The notes: a model not told the origin generated them from the letters alone. A stretch of DNA of 64,000 nucleotides from Nostoc sphaeroides (GCF_003443655.1 NZ_CP031941.1:6089001-6153000), one strand, 5' to 3'; positions 17,184 through 27,024 are shown, numbered from the stretch's first letter. Program-made: numbers and translations.

Positions 17184-17538
17184 GAATTAAGACAGACACT
17201 TCGGGGTGGGGTTTCTACCTACCTTGGGATAGAAAGACTGTTTCTCTGACGAGACGCTAGCGCGTAGCTTGCTTCTCCGTAGGAGTACGCGCCACTTGCG
17301 GGCGAAAGCGCGTAGCGGGACGAAATCCGGTTTTAAACCTTAAAATCTCGTTTCCAGCCAGAGGCTGGAAATGCTGATCGTTGCGGCTCTGCCGCCAGAA
17401 ATGGGAGGCGGAGCCTTTAGGATGGCATTCCCAGTCGGAGACTGGGAACGAGGTAAGGGGGCTTTACGCATCACGATTCGTAAACTACGCACGATTGTGC
17501 ATATTAGAACTTTTGTAGAAAACTGCAAAAGTTCTAAT

Positions 17539-17676
17539 ATAGCGGTTCTCATTTGGATGCAATACATTTTGACCTCTCTCTTAAAAGGAGAGAGGCTTTA
17601 AGTCTTACTCCCCAACGCTAGCTCTTAAGGGGCTGTTCTTGTTAGGTCTGTATTTCATGCAATTGAGAACCCCTAT
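17539..17676. repeat. Inverted-repeat element (MITE-like)
   Basis: ATAGCGGTTCTCATTT with GATGCAATACA at the left pairs imperfectly with the right end, which reads TGTATTTCATGC then GAGAACCCCTAT. The interior is GC-poor and non-coding. A separate 10-bp perfect hairpin (AGAACTTTTG, loop of 10) lies just left at 17506-17535. The remaining DNA from 17184 to 17538 contains only palindromic repeat fragments. Confidence 0.5.
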
Positions 17677-17700
17677 ATGTGCTATGTGCAATATTTTGGT

Positions 17701-20700
17701 TTAACAACTTCGACTCAAGATTAATTGCCCATTGGGTAATCGATATACTCCCTGTGCCTCAATAATTGGGTCGCCTTTTTTCCAGGGGCGCGATGTTGGT
17801 TCAACACTACGCACATCACCAGTTGTGTATGGTGAAATTAATACATCTCCCGGACTATTGCGTAAAGCACCGGAACCTGTAATTATAAAAGAGTTTTCTT
17901 GTCCCTTGATAGCGCGTGAAATGCAGCTATTAGCAAGAAGTACATTAGTATCGATGACGTTTGGTGAGAATCTGGTAAAGCTATTTTGAATAGAACTGGT
18001 ATCAGGTGCCTTAATATTTGTCACACCAGGATCGCCGAATTCCGAGCTTGCTGTAATATCACTTTTATCGGTTGGTTTTGTCCGCGACTCGATACCGAAG
18101 ATCCCTTGGGAGTTGATTTTGACTTTTCCACCTTTGCCAGTGTATGCGTTGGCTCTGATGTCGCTGTTTTCGTTGGGAACTGCAACGATAAATTTTGAGT
18201 TGATATTGATGTCACCGCCATTGCCACCTAGATTGCCTGTACCTGCGTTAGTGGAGATTTGAGCGCCATGACGGAGTAAGAGCAAGTCGCTGTTGACGTT
18301 AATGTTACCACCGTTACCCGATGCAGATTCAGCGTTGAGTTGAGCTTGGTTGTCTAAGGTAATTTTGGGTGAGTTGACGTTGATATTACCTGTGATGTTT
18401 GACCCTTGAGAGCGAACAAACAACCCACTGTTAACAGACTCATCCTCAACCAAATCTCGATCAAATTCTCGGACAAACCGTTTGAAGGCAGCACTACCAG
18501 ATATAGTTATCCCATCGGTAGCATTAACTGTGATACTACCTGCAAACCCACTGCTGCCTATGGAACTATTGGCAAGGATTTGCCCACCATTAACCGCTTC
18601 TAAAGTCTTCACTTTCACTGTGATATTTCCAGCATTTCCTTCACCGAAAGTGCGGGCATCTACAACCCCATTGTCTGCTAGCCGAAAAGCATTGGTATCA
18701 ATAATGATGTTTCCTCCCTGCCCTCTTTGATAGGTACGTGAAAATAACCCACTTGCCGTTTTATCAATGGAAACTCCAAAAATGTTAACAATATCAGAAG
18801 CATCAACTTCTATGTCTCCAGCATTTCCTTGACCACGAGAATTAGTAGATATCTGTGAGCCATTTCCCAGAATTAACTCCCTAGTAATAATCTTTAAGTC
18901 TCCGGCATCGCCAACACCTGTTGTTTTAGTAGTTAAAAGGCTAGGGACTGGCTTCCCACTTGTTGGTGATATTCCTGTTCCTTGTAATTCCACCAAATCC
19001 CTAGCAATCACAAACAAATTTCCTCCCTTTCCCTCGCTGTTAATAGTACTAGTTGATACTTGCGATCCACCCCGCACACTCAAGCGTTTGGTGTCAATTG
19101 TCAAGTTTCCTGCATTTCCAGCACCTTTGACAGTTTCAGTAAACAAGATGCTACCAGCATCACTTAATTGCACGGAGTCAGCAGCATAAACCTTTATCTC
19201 TCCAGGTTTTCCTTGAGCAGAAGAATCAGTAAATATCTGTCCGCGATTTCCCACAATTAACTGCCCAGTGTTAATCGTTAAATTTCCCCCCGGTTCGTTA
19301 CCTTTAGTAGTAGTTGAAACTTGCGCTCCATCCCGCACACTCAAGCGTTTGGTGTCAATTGTCAAGTTTCCTGCATTTCCAGCACCTTCAGCAGTTTCAG
19401 TAAACAAGATGCTACCAGCATCACTTAATTGCACGGAGTCAGCAGCATTAACCTTTATCTCTCCAGGTCTTCCTTTATTAGAAGAACGAGTATATATCTG
19501 TCCGCTATTTCCCACAATTAACTGCCCAGTGTTAATCGTCAAATTTCCCGCCCAACCGTTACCTACAGTATTAGTAAATACTTCCGCTCCATCCTGCACA
19601 CTCAAGAGTTTGGTGTCAATTGTCAAGTTTCCTACATTTCCAGCACCTTCAGCATCTTTAGTTTTAGTAAACAAGATGCTACCAGCATCACTTAATTGCA
19701 CGGAGTCAGTAGCATTAACCTTTATCTCTCCAGGTTTTCCTTGATTAAAAGAAAGAGTAAATATCTGTCCGCTATTTCCCACAATTAACTGCCCAGTGTT
19801 AATCGTCAAATTTCCCCCCGGGCCGTTACCTACAGTATTAGTAAATACTGCCGCTCCATCCCGCACACTCAAGAGTTTGGTGTCAATTGTCAAGTTTCCT
19901 GGATTTCCAGCACCTTCAGCATCTTTAGTTATAGTAGACAAGACGCTACCAAGATCACTTAGTAGCACGGAGTCAGCAGCATTAACCTTTATTTCTCCAG
20001 GTTTTCCTTGATTAAAAGAACCACTAGATATCCGTCCGCCATTTCCGACAATTAACTGCCCAGTGTTAATCGTCAAATTTCCCGCCGAACCGTTACCGAT
20101 AGGAGTAGTTGATACTTTCGCTCCATCCCGCACACTCAAGAGTTTGGTGTTAATTGTCAAGTTTCCTGCATTTCCAGCACCTTCAGCACCTTCAGTTTTA
20201 GTAAACAAGCCGCTATCAGCATCACTTAGTTGCACGGAGTCAGCAGCATTAACGTCTATCTTTGCAGCAGAAATCAATGAGCCTCCTGTGACAACCAAAT
20301 TCCTGCTCTGAATCTGAACATCACCGCCAATATCGGCAACATCGACAAATGCTTTGTCTTGTAATCGAATATCGCCAAAATTATTTACAGAAGCGTACCC
20401 CAATACCCAATTGTTATCTTTCTGGTTCAAGCTCACTTCTCCAACACCAGCAACACTACCTAACTCAATCCGTACTCCTGATGTCAAATTCGTTTGTTTG
20501 AAAGCTTCTAGTTTACCTCCTTGTAACGTCACATCACCGCCCACAAGTGCTAGAGTTTTACTAGGTTCCACTTTGAGATTAGATCCTTCTACACGAATAC
20601 CTCCTGCTGTTCCCTGAAATTGCAAACCAATGGGAACACTTACCGTTAGCAGAGGTGTGCTTTGGGAAGGAAACGCGCTAAACAGAGCGCCATCTGCAAA

Positions 20701-21141
20701 TTTGAGACTATTTGCTGTAGTTGCAATCAAAGAACCTTGGATTTTCAATTCGGCGTGAGATCCAAAAATAATTCCATTGGGATTGATCAAAAACAAGTTA
20801 GCAGAACCATTGGTTTTAATCAGACCGTCAATAACAGAAGCAGAACCACCCGTGACGCGGCTGATGATATTTTGAATATCGAGAAGGTTGTTGAAGTAAG
20901 CCTGACTGTCAGTGGGTAGAGAAAACTGCTCAAAACTGTGGTAAAGATTACTTCCAGCTCTAGTTCCTCCTTCAATAATTCTGGTATTCCCCTCTAATTT
21001 GACAGTGGAATTAGTGGGTAAAGTGCTATCAGGTGTAATCTGAGCAAAGGTGCGATCCCAAACATTGACGTATGCACCACTAATAACTACAGAAATGATT
21101 AGCCTTAATAGCCAAGATGAACTGCGTAAGTTTTCAGCCAT
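17701..21141 (-). CDS. FHA-type (two-partner secretion) surface protein
   Basis: 1,146 residues from the ATG at 21141. A signal peptide ends near TFAQ (about 34). It is followed by a haemagglutination-activity/TPS domain (about 35-200) with NLFLINPNGIIFG, the motif needed for recognition by TpsB transporters. The middle holds five near-identical units of about 89 residues (SVQLSDAGSILFTKT, then AGNAGNLTIDTKLLSVRDG, then GNLTINTGQLIVG) that should form a beta-helix. The C-terminus has two cysteines (LLANSCISRA and the final RSC), as in cyanobacterial members. No TpsB partner is in the window. Likely an adhesin or other surface protein. Confidence 0.9.
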   Translation of the reverse strand: MAENLRSSSWLLRLIISVVISGAYVNVWDRTFAQITPDSTLPTNSTVKLEGNTRIIEGGTRAGSNLYHSFEQFSLPTDSQAYFNNLLDIQNIISRVTGGSASVIDGLIKTNGSANLFLINPNGIIFGSHAELKIQGSLIATTANSLKFADGALFSAFPSQSTPLLTVSVPIGLQFQGTAGGIRVEGSNLKVEPSKTLALVGGDVTLQGGKLEAFKQTNLTSGVRIELGSVAGVGEVSLNQKDNNWVLGYASVNNFGDIRLQDKAFVDVADIGGDVQIQSRNLVVTGGSLISAAKIDVNAADSVQLSDADSGLFTKTEGAEGAGNAGNLTINTKLLSVRDGAKVSTTPIGNGSAGNLTINTGQLIVGNGGRISSGSFNQGKPGEIKVNAADSVLLSDLGSVLSTITKDAEGAGNPGNLTIDTKLLSVRDGAAVFTNTVGNGPGGNLTINTGQLIVGNSGQIFTLSFNQGKPGEIKVNATDSVQLSDAGSILFTKTKDAEGAGNVGNLTIDTKLLSVQDGAEVFTNTVGNGWAGNLTINTGQLIVGNSGQIYTRSSNKGRPGEIKVNAADSVQLSDAGSILFTETAEGAGNAGNLTIDTKRLSVRDGAQVSTTTKGNEPGGNLTINTGQLIVGNRGQIFTDSSAQGKPGEIKVYAADSVQLSDAGSILFTETVKGAGNAGNLTIDTKRLSVRGGSQVSTSTINSEGKGGNLFVIARDLVELQGTGISPTSGKPVPSLLTTKTTGVGDAGDLKIITRELILGNGSQISTNSRGQGNAGDIEVDASDIVNIFGVSIDKTASGLFSRTYQRGQGGNIIIDTNAFRLADNGVVDARTFGEGNAGNITVKVKTLEAVNGGQILANSSIGSSGFAGSITVNATDGITISGSAAFKRFVREFDRDLVEDESVNSGLFVRSQGSNITGNINVNSPKITLDNQAQLNAESASGNGGNINVNSDLLLLRHGAQISTNAGTGNLGGNGGDININSKFIVAVPNENSDIRANAYTGKGGKVKINSQGIFGIESRTKPTDKSDITASSEFGDPGVTNIKAPDTSSIQNSFTRFSPNVIDTNVLLANSCISRAIKGQENSFIITGSGALRNSPGDVLISPYTTGDVRSVEPTSRPWKKGDPIIEAQGVYRLPNGQLILSRSC
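19160..20270. repeat. About 267-bp tandem repeats inside the FHA-type gene
   Basis: Landmarks such as GTCAGCAGCATTAACC and AACTGCCCAGTGTTAATCGT recur at about 267-base spacing through the region, giving four to five units. The length is a multiple of three, so copy number changes keep the frame. Confidence 0.8.
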
Positions 21142-21325
21142 TTGATGATTGTTTTTAACAACATTATTAATAAGTATGAGTTTTTTTTGCTATTGATACC
21201 GGAAAAATCTAAATTTTTGTAATCAATTGATACAAAGGGCACAAAAATCATAATATAATACGAAACATAAAAATTAACCAGAGGTAATTTTGCCTCGACG
21301 AGAAATAGCCAATTAGGTGATTAAA

Positions 21326-21676
21326 ATGCATAATTATACTCAAATAAAAATCCTCGATTTAGACGATGTTGAATCAATTATTGTGCAGGAAATTACAGTA
21401 GCCGAGGCTGAAAAAATTATTGGTGGAGATGTACCTCAAATAAAAGTAGAACCAGCGATTAATGAATGTAAAGTTTTATCTGGAGGAAATTGTTCATGTC
21501 AGGGAAACTGTAGGCTTATAGATCCTCCCCCAACACCTATTATCTCAAAAGACCCCCACCCTTCGGGTATTTTCAAACCCCACTATTGGGAAATAATAAA
21601 TCAAGCAATAAATCAAGGCTATTTGGATAAGTCTTTCATCCCCTCAAAGTTCATTAATAAAGTAAATCTTAAGTAG
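21326..21676 (+). CDS. Cysteine-containing double-glycine leader peptide (candidate)
   Basis: 116 residues from the ATG at 21326 (a GTG nine bases earlier is possible). The stretch ITVAEAEKIIGG (residues 23-34) fits the classical GG-leader rule: hydrophobic at -12, Thr at -11, Glu at -8, Ala at -7, Ile at -4, Gly-Gly at -2/-1. After the cleavage point come Cys48, Cys56, Cys58 and Cys62 in CKVLSGGNCSCQGNC, then a Pro-rich tail. Divergent from the FHA gene with about 185 bases between. It is unlike the cysteine-free peptides at 4-6.4 kb. Candidate exported, possibly disulfide-bonded or modified peptide; no modification enzyme is adjacent. Confidence 0.6.
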   Translation: MHNYTQIKILDLDDVESIIVQEITVAEAEKIIGGDVPQIKVEPAINECKVLSGGNCSCQGNCRLIDPPPTPIISKDPHPSGIFKPHYWEIINQAINQGYLDKSFIPSKFINKVNLK

Positions 21677-22499
21677 GGTGTGTTATAGGTTTAGCCTAAC
21701 GCATTGCCACATAATACGGTGCGTTAGGCGCAAGACCCAAAATTTTCGTGACAAACCATATTAATGTAATTCGTAATTCGTAATTCGTAATTAAGTTTTG
21801 TAATGGAGATTTAACCCCAACACAAAACTTACTTATTTATTGAACCGGGGGACTTAAACCCACGGAATTGAGTTAAACTGTCACACTTACCGACATCCCG
21901 CCCTGAAGTAAAGTTCAGACGTAGGTTGGGTGGAGCGGAGCGCAACCCAACATATATCAGGATGTTGGGTTAAGCAAAGCCTCCACCCAACCTACAATTT
22001 TTTTGCTTTTAAGTATGGGGTTTGCTCCCCCTGCTTCCCCTACTCTCTTCATTGACTTTTGAATGAGTGACTTTTGACTTCCCCGTTCGCGCAGCGTCCC
22101 GTAGGGAAGGGGCTAACGAGGGGACTTCTGCCTTCTGAATGTTGGCGATGAGTTATACATTAAATTAGAAATTAATCTTACGCATCGAAGTTTTCTGCTT
22201 ATTTGTGTGCAGTTTTCATTCCTGGGGAATGCACTTAAGCGATCGCTTGAGTGCAGAAAACTGCATAATTATCTATGTTAAATTCAATACCTGTGAATTA
22301 ATTTTCTTAAGATATCTCTGAAACGCTCTAGATGGGCGATTTTGAGCGTTTTACCTGGCTCTCATCTGCCATTGCCTTCGACGCAGCCAATAGTTAAAGA
22401 GAAACATCTATAATCAAATCGAAATAAGCGAACCTACAGAATCAAGGGTTTCAAATGATAAAAAAGAGAAATAGCACTGCTATTTCTCTACCAGGGTTC
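21677..22499. other. Repeat-rich intergenic region
   Basis: Holds AATTCGT repeats (about 21770), a palindrome of the GTAGGTTGGGT...ACCCAACCTAC type (about 21920-22005) and HIP1 sites. No credible gene seen. Confidence 0.5.
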
Positions 22500-22642
22500 C
22501 AATACCGTTCGGATAAGCTCTTGAGGCAGGGAAGGAAAGATGGTTATTGTTCAGCAATTCTTCTCTCAACAACAGCTTCTCTTCTCTCCCTGCTCAAGAA
22601 CAGCCTGCCTCAACCAAAAAATTCCTTAACCGAACGGAATTG
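22500..22642. mobile_element. MITE with 18-bp inverted repeats and 10-bp target duplication
   Basis: Left end CAATACCGTTCGGATAAG (22500-22517); right end CTTAACCGAACGGAATTG (22625-22642). Flanks ACCAGGGTTC and ACAAGGGTTC match at 9 of 10 positions. The inner part has a second inverted segment (TTGAGGCAGG / CCTGCCTCAA). A variant of the family at 27025 and 60397. Confidence 0.75.
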
Positions 22643-22766
22643 ACAAGGGTTCTGGATAACGCATATATTTGGCTTATATAGGAAATGCGATCGCATTTCC
22701 TGCGGGCGTTGTGCGCCATCGCAGATTTTGAAGGGCGAATGCATTTTCGGGCGAACAAAGTGCTAA

Positions 22767-23276
22767 CTAGGCAAAGATAAAGTCTCTAGAAACACTGACA
22801 TTGGTAGTGTCTTGAACGTTAGCAATCAAGTCATTGCCGTAGTAAATCTGTGTGTCTAGAGCAAAACCGCCACTCAAGTCTGCATTCCCAAAAGAGTATA
22901 GACTAGAGAAACCCCCAGCTAGAATCAAATCAGAAGAGGGATTCCAGTCAGTAATGGTAGCGTAACCAGCACCTTGGTATTGAACACCAAAGGAATTGCC
23001 AATAACGAAAGTATCAAAACCAGCACCACCAACTAAGGTGTCGTATTCTACTAAGCCACTGTTTCCAGAGCCGGACAATATATCGTTACCATCTCCGCCA
23101 TAAAGGATGTCATCCTGATTCCCACCGAACAATATATCGTTGCCAGCAAAACCAAACAATGTATCATAGCCGTCGTAATCAAACAAACCAGAGCCAGCCG
23201 GGTAGCCAGCGATCACGTCGTTACCGTCGGTGCCAAAAAGTACATCGCTAAACGAACTGCCATCAATAATAGCCAT
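22767..23276 (-). CDS. Small RTX calcium-binding protein
   Basis: 169 residues from the ATG at 23276, with AGGAGAAACTC upstream, the same kind of Shine-Dalgarno as the GG-peptides. Five to six RTX nonapeptides lie within residues 10-95 (FGTDGNDVIAG, GGNQDDILYGGDGNDILSG). They are followed by a C-terminal domain (DTFVIGN, YATITDW, DLILAGG, then NDLIANVQDTTNVSVSRDFIF). The C-terminal domain differs from that of the 1-2.6 kb paralogues, so this is a separate RTX type. Likely secreted; standalone gene. Confidence 0.85.
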   Translation of the reverse strand: MAIIDGSSFSDVLFGTDGNDVIAGYPAGSGLFDYDGYDTLFGFAGNDILFGGNQDDILYGGDGNDILSGSGNSGLVEYDTLVGGAGFDTFVIGNSFGVQYQGAGYATITDWNPSSDLILAGGFSSLYSFGNADLSGGFALDTQIYYGNDLIANVQDTTNVSVSRDFIFA

Positions 23277-23771
23277 TTGAGTTTCTCCTTGATTTAAATC
23301 GAGTTAAGGCAAAGGTATTTGGATAATTCCATCACCTTATTGGTACGCCCCCAGTAATATTACTGGGGACAACCAGTTACACATTCAATTAGAAGGTATT
23401 TGATATCAGGTAAGCAAGCTCAGTTTTAGCTGTTCATTTTACTGGTCTAAATTTGAGTTTGACAAAATGTCTGTAATATGAAGCAAGAAAAATTCTGTAG
23501 TGTAATAGTGGTCTGTCAACCCAAAAATGACGGGTGAAGGTGGGGAGTAGTGGGTTATAAAAGTTCGTAGTAAGGACTTTAGTCCCAATACTTCTCGGTT
23601 AAGGGGAAAAGGGGAAGGGGAAAAGGGAAAGAAAAAACCTTTAACCCAACCCCAGTAACCTTTTCCCCAAACCAAATTCTGAGTTCAAAATGCTTAACCG
23701 AGTAGTATTGACTTTAGTCCTACTCCTCGTTTGTCCACCAAACTCAAAGCCTTTGGAAAATCGCTCTAAAT

Positions 23772-24036
23772 GATCTTACCTGGCGAACCGCCAACAGCTA
23801 CGACGCAGTGTTGGTTTTAAGCAAAGCCTTGACGGCAAATCCTACCCGCATCGGCATTCAGAAAACACTTGCAAAGCCTAAATTCTCGGTTAAAGAAAGG
23901 TGCAACGGGAGTCATTCAATTTCAAGGGGGCGATCGCCGCAATGGCAAAATTACAATGGTTACAGTGCGCCGCAATTGTAATTCTAACAATTTTGTGCCT
24001 ATAGTCAGCACTTACAGAGCTAGCGGCTGCTTTTAA
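23772..24036 (+). pseudogene. Relic of a type 1 periplasmic substrate-binding protein
   Basis: The frame from 23772 reads DLTWRTANSYDAVLVLSKAL and continues NPTRIGIQKTLAKPKFSV. After a one-base shift it reads GATGVIQFQGGDRRNGKI, then MVTV, and ends FVPIVSTYRASGCF with a stop. This is the usual C-terminal end of branched-chain-amino-acid-type ABC substrate-binding domains (YDAV.V, GxxGxIxF.xxGDR). Everything upstream is absent. Low-copy remnant, not expected to function. Confidence 0.6.
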
Positions 24037-24153
24037 ATCCTTGAATGGGGCAGAGGTAGCTTTCGTACCTAACTAAATCCGCCTTCCTGAATTGCTAAAT
24101 GTGCAATGATTTTGCAGTAAAATTAATCGTCTAGATAAGAGGAGGGCTTTTAG

Positions 24154-25506
24154 ATGACTCGTGTCATCATTGTGCGCCACGGTCAAAGCGGTTATAACAC
24201 CGAGCGGCGTATTCAGGGACGCACTGATGCGTCAACATTAACCGAAAAAGGTCGTAACGATGCCAGTTTTACTGGCAAAGCCCTCAGCAATATTTTATTT
24301 AATGCAATTTACAGCAGTCCCCTGCAACGAGCGAAACACACAGCAGATATTATTCATAGTGAGTTAGCTACTGATCCTGAACAATCTGCTGTAATCCAAG
24401 TTTCTGATTTGCTGCTAGAAATTGACTTACCTTTATGGGAAGGACTGCTAACTGCTGAAGTTAAGCAGAAATTTGCTGAAGACTACCGCACTTGGCATCA
24501 ACGCCCCGACGAACTGCGGATGCTGCTAAATGATGCACAAGGGACAAGAGAACATTTTCCTGTTCTTGCTTTATACGAACAAGCGCGGCACTTTTGGCAA
24601 GAAACTTTGTCTCAACATCAAGGCGAAACTATTCTCATCGTCGGACATAACGGCATTAATCGCGCCTTGATTAGCACAGCCTTGGGAATTCCGGCAAGTC
24701 GCTACCATTCAATACAGCAATCTAACTGTGGCATCAGTGTACTAAATTTTGCTGGAGGATTGGGGGAACCAGTTCAGCTAGAATCCTTAAATCAGACGCA
24801 ACACACTGGGGAAAGTCTACCCTCATTGCGACCAGATCATCAAGGAATACGGTTATTATTGGTGCGTCACGGTGAAACTGACTGGAATCGCCAAACCAGG
24901 TTTCAAGGGCAAATTGATGTCCCCCTCAACGACAACGGTAGACAACAGTCGCAAAAAGCAGGCGAATTTCTCCAAGACGTAACGATTGATTATGCTGTAA
25001 GTAGCCCAATGCTACGCCCTAAAGAAACAGCAGAGATTATTCTAAAACAACATCCTAATGTAAAGTTAGACTTGCAAGATGGTTTAAGAGAAATCAGCCA
25101 CGGACTCTGGGAAGGAAAATTAGAAATAGAGATAGAGCAAGAGTTTCCCGGAGAATTGCAGCGCTGGCGGTTAGTACCAGCCCAAGTGCAAATGCCTGAA
25201 GGGGAAAATTTGCAAGAGGTGTGGGAACGTAGCGTTGCAGCTTGGCAATCAATTGTGGAAGCAGCATCAACGAATCAATTTAAAATTGTATTAGTAGTAG
25301 CTCACGATGCAACTAATAAAACCTTACTTTGTCACGTTCTAGGTTTATCGCTGGAAAATTTCTGGAATTTCCGTCAGGGTAATGGCGCAGTTAGTGTTAT
25401 CGACTATCCTTGTGGAATCGATAGTTTACCAGTATTGCAAGCGATGAACATCACCGCTCACTTTGGTGGAGGCGTACTAGATAAAACAGCAGCAGGGGCG
25501 TTGTAA
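24154..25506 (+). CDS. Histidine phosphatase family protein with two catalytic domains
   Basis: 450 residues from the ATG at 24154, with AGGAGGGC upstream. Domain 1 (about 1-205) has RHGQSGYNTERRIQG, SSPLQRAKHTAD, LPLWEGL and GHNGINRAL. Domain 2 (about 225-425) has RHGETDWNRQTRFQG, SSPMLRPKETAE, GLWEGKLE and AHDATNKTLL. Both keep the phosphoryl-accepting His in RHG and the distal His. Double-domain members are usual in cyanobacteria, where they are labelled phosphoglycerate mutase-like. The substrate could be a small phosphoester such as phosphoserine or a sugar phosphate; the sequence does not decide it. Confidence 0.92.
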   Translation: MTRVIIVRHGQSGYNTERRIQGRTDASTLTEKGRNDASFTGKALSNILFNAIYSSPLQRAKHTADIIHSELATDPEQSAVIQVSDLLLEIDLPLWEGLLTAEVKQKFAEDYRTWHQRPDELRMLLNDAQGTREHFPVLALYEQARHFWQETLSQHQGETILIVGHNGINRALISTALGIPASRYHSIQQSNCGISVLNFAGGLGEPVQLESLNQTQHTGESLPSLRPDHQGIRLLLVRHGETDWNRQTRFQGQIDVPLNDNGRQQSQKAGEFLQDVTIDYAVSSPMLRPKETAEIILKQHPNVKLDLQDGLREISHGLWEGKLEIEIEQEFPGELQRWRLVPAQVQMPEGENLQEVWERSVAAWQSIVEAASTNQFKIVLVVAHDATNKTLLCHVLGLSLENFWNFRQGNGAVSVIDYPCGIDSLPVLQAMNITAHFGGGVLDKTAAGAL

Positions 25507-25509
25507 AAA

Positions 25510-25690
25510 AGTTAGGAGTGAGGAGTGAGGAGTTAGGAATAAAGTTAGGAGTTAAAAATTATGAGTGATGAATAAAGTTAGAAGTGATGAGCGAGGAACA
25601 AATAACTCTTAACTCATAACTCATAACTCCTAACTCCTAACTCCTAACTCATAACTCATAACTTTATTTCTAACTCTTAACTAAAAACTT
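25510..25690. repeat. TAACTCC-type short repeats in inverted halves
   Basis: The left half is runs of GTTAGGAGT and GAGTGAGGAG; the right half is TAACTCCTAACTCC and AACTCATAACTCA, so the block can fold on itself. It ends directly at the ATG of the next gene. A similar block precedes 55074. Confidence 0.8.
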
Positions 25691-25692
25691 TT

Positions 25693-26988
25693 ATGACTGA
25701 ACTGCTGCAAAAAGTACGGATAATTGACCCAGTTTCTCAAATCGATGAACTCTTTGATGTGCTGATTGCTGATGGTTATATCCAAGAAGTGGCTTCGCAC
25801 ATTACTGACATCAGTCCCGATACTCCAATTAGAGATTGTCGGGGATTAGTTATCGGGCCGGGGTTAGTGGATTTGTACAGCCACTCCGGTGAACCAGGCT
25901 TTGAAGAACGGGAAACCCTGTTGTCTCTCTTACAATCTGCAACTGCTGGCGGCTTTACCAGAATTAGCATCTTACCCAATACATCCCCAGCTATTGATAA
26001 TCCTGCACTTGTGGCACAGTTACAGCAAAAGAGACACGGGAAGATGAAAGAGAGGGCAAAAATTAATTTAGCTGCCCCTGCCTCTCCTCTCCCCCTGCTT
26101 CATATTTGGGGTGCTATCACCCTAGATGTTGCTGGGAAGCAAATGACGGAATTGGCAGATTTAGCGTCTGCTGGAGTTGTTGGTTTTAGCGATGGTAAGC
26201 CACTGGAGAATTTGGCGCTGGTGCGACGAGTGTTAGAGTATATCCAGCCGTTGGGTAAACCAGTAGCATTTTGGCCTAGCGATCGCCAGTTAACAGCAAA
26301 TGGTGTAATGAGAGAAGGGGCAGATGCTTTGCGTTTCGGTTTACCCCCAATACCCGCCAGCGCCGAAACTACTGCCTTAGCAGCAATGCTAGAATTAATT
26401 GCAACTATAGATACACCAGTCCATATTATGCGCGTCTCTACATCTCGCAGCGTGGAACTAATCGCTTCAGCTAAGGCTGCTGGTTTACCCATCACCGCCA
26501 GCACCACCTGGATGCACCTTTTACTTGATACAAAAGCAGTTAAGAGTTATAACACTAGCTTGCATTTAGACCCGCCTTTAGGAAATTCTAGTGATGTCGC
26601 GGCATTGCGTGCAGGGGTGCGTACGGGTGTGATAGATGCGATCGCTATTGACCACACACCTTACAGCTACGAAGAAAAAGTCCAAGCTTTTGCCGAAGCA
26701 CCTCCAGGGGCAATTGGTTTAGAGTTAGCATTACCTTTGCTATGGCAATATCTGGTTGAAACTGAAGAATTTACTGCTTTAGAATTATGGCGGGCATTAA
26801 GTACTAGTCCAGCAGAGTGTTTGGGGCAAAAAGTCAGTGCGATTCTACCTCATCAACCAGCAGAACTTACTTTATTTGATCCCCAGCAAACCTGGAAAGT
26901 GGAACGAAAAAGTCTTTATACACTTTCACAAAATACACCTTGGCTAGGACAACAGTTGAAGGGTCATGTTGTGCAAACATGGTGTTGA
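25693..26988 (+). CDS. pyrC: Dihydroorotase-like protein (amidohydrolase), atypical active site
   Basis: 431 residues. The fold and length fit class I dihydroorotase: GPGLVDLYSHSGEPGFEERE (51-70), AGGFTRISILPNTSPAIDN, GVVGFSDG, and VIDAIAIDHTPYS near the C-terminus. The enzyme normally carries DLHVHLREPG and TDHAPH. Here the first metal His is Tyr62, the substrate Arg is Gly66, and the last His of DHAPH is Tyr. It therefore resembles non-catalytic PyrC' subunits that support aspartate transcarbamoylase. Annotators usually call this pyrC; dihydroorotase activity is doubtful. Confidence 0.8.
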   Translation: MTELLQKVRIIDPVSQIDELFDVLIADGYIQEVASHITDISPDTPIRDCRGLVIGPGLVDLYSHSGEPGFEERETLLSLLQSATAGGFTRISILPNTSPAIDNPALVAQLQQKRHGKMKERAKINLAAPASPLPLLHIWGAITLDVAGKQMTELADLASAGVVGFSDGKPLENLALVRRVLEYIQPLGKPVAFWPSDRQLTANGVMREGADALRFGLPPIPASAETTALAAMLELIATIDTPVHIMRVSTSRSVELIASAKAAGLPITASTTWMHLLLDTKAVKSYNTSLHLDPPLGNSSDVAALRAGVRTGVIDAIAIDHTPYSYEEKVQAFAEAPPGAIGLELALPLLWQYLVETEEFTALELWRALSTSPAECLGQKVSAILPHQPAELTLFDPQQTWKVERKSLYTLSQNTPWLGQQLKGHVVQTWC

Positions 26989-27024
26989 AAAATGTAAAAT
27001 ACTCATTTTAAATAGTACATAATC

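Noticed and set aside
22455..22643. Plus-strand 62-codon frame
   Set aside because: It coincides with the MITE at 22500-22642 and has no family features.
23439..23675. Minus-strand 78-codon frame (MVWGKGYWGWVKG)
   Set aside because: Built from GGGGAAAAGGGG-type repeats; a non-coding composition.
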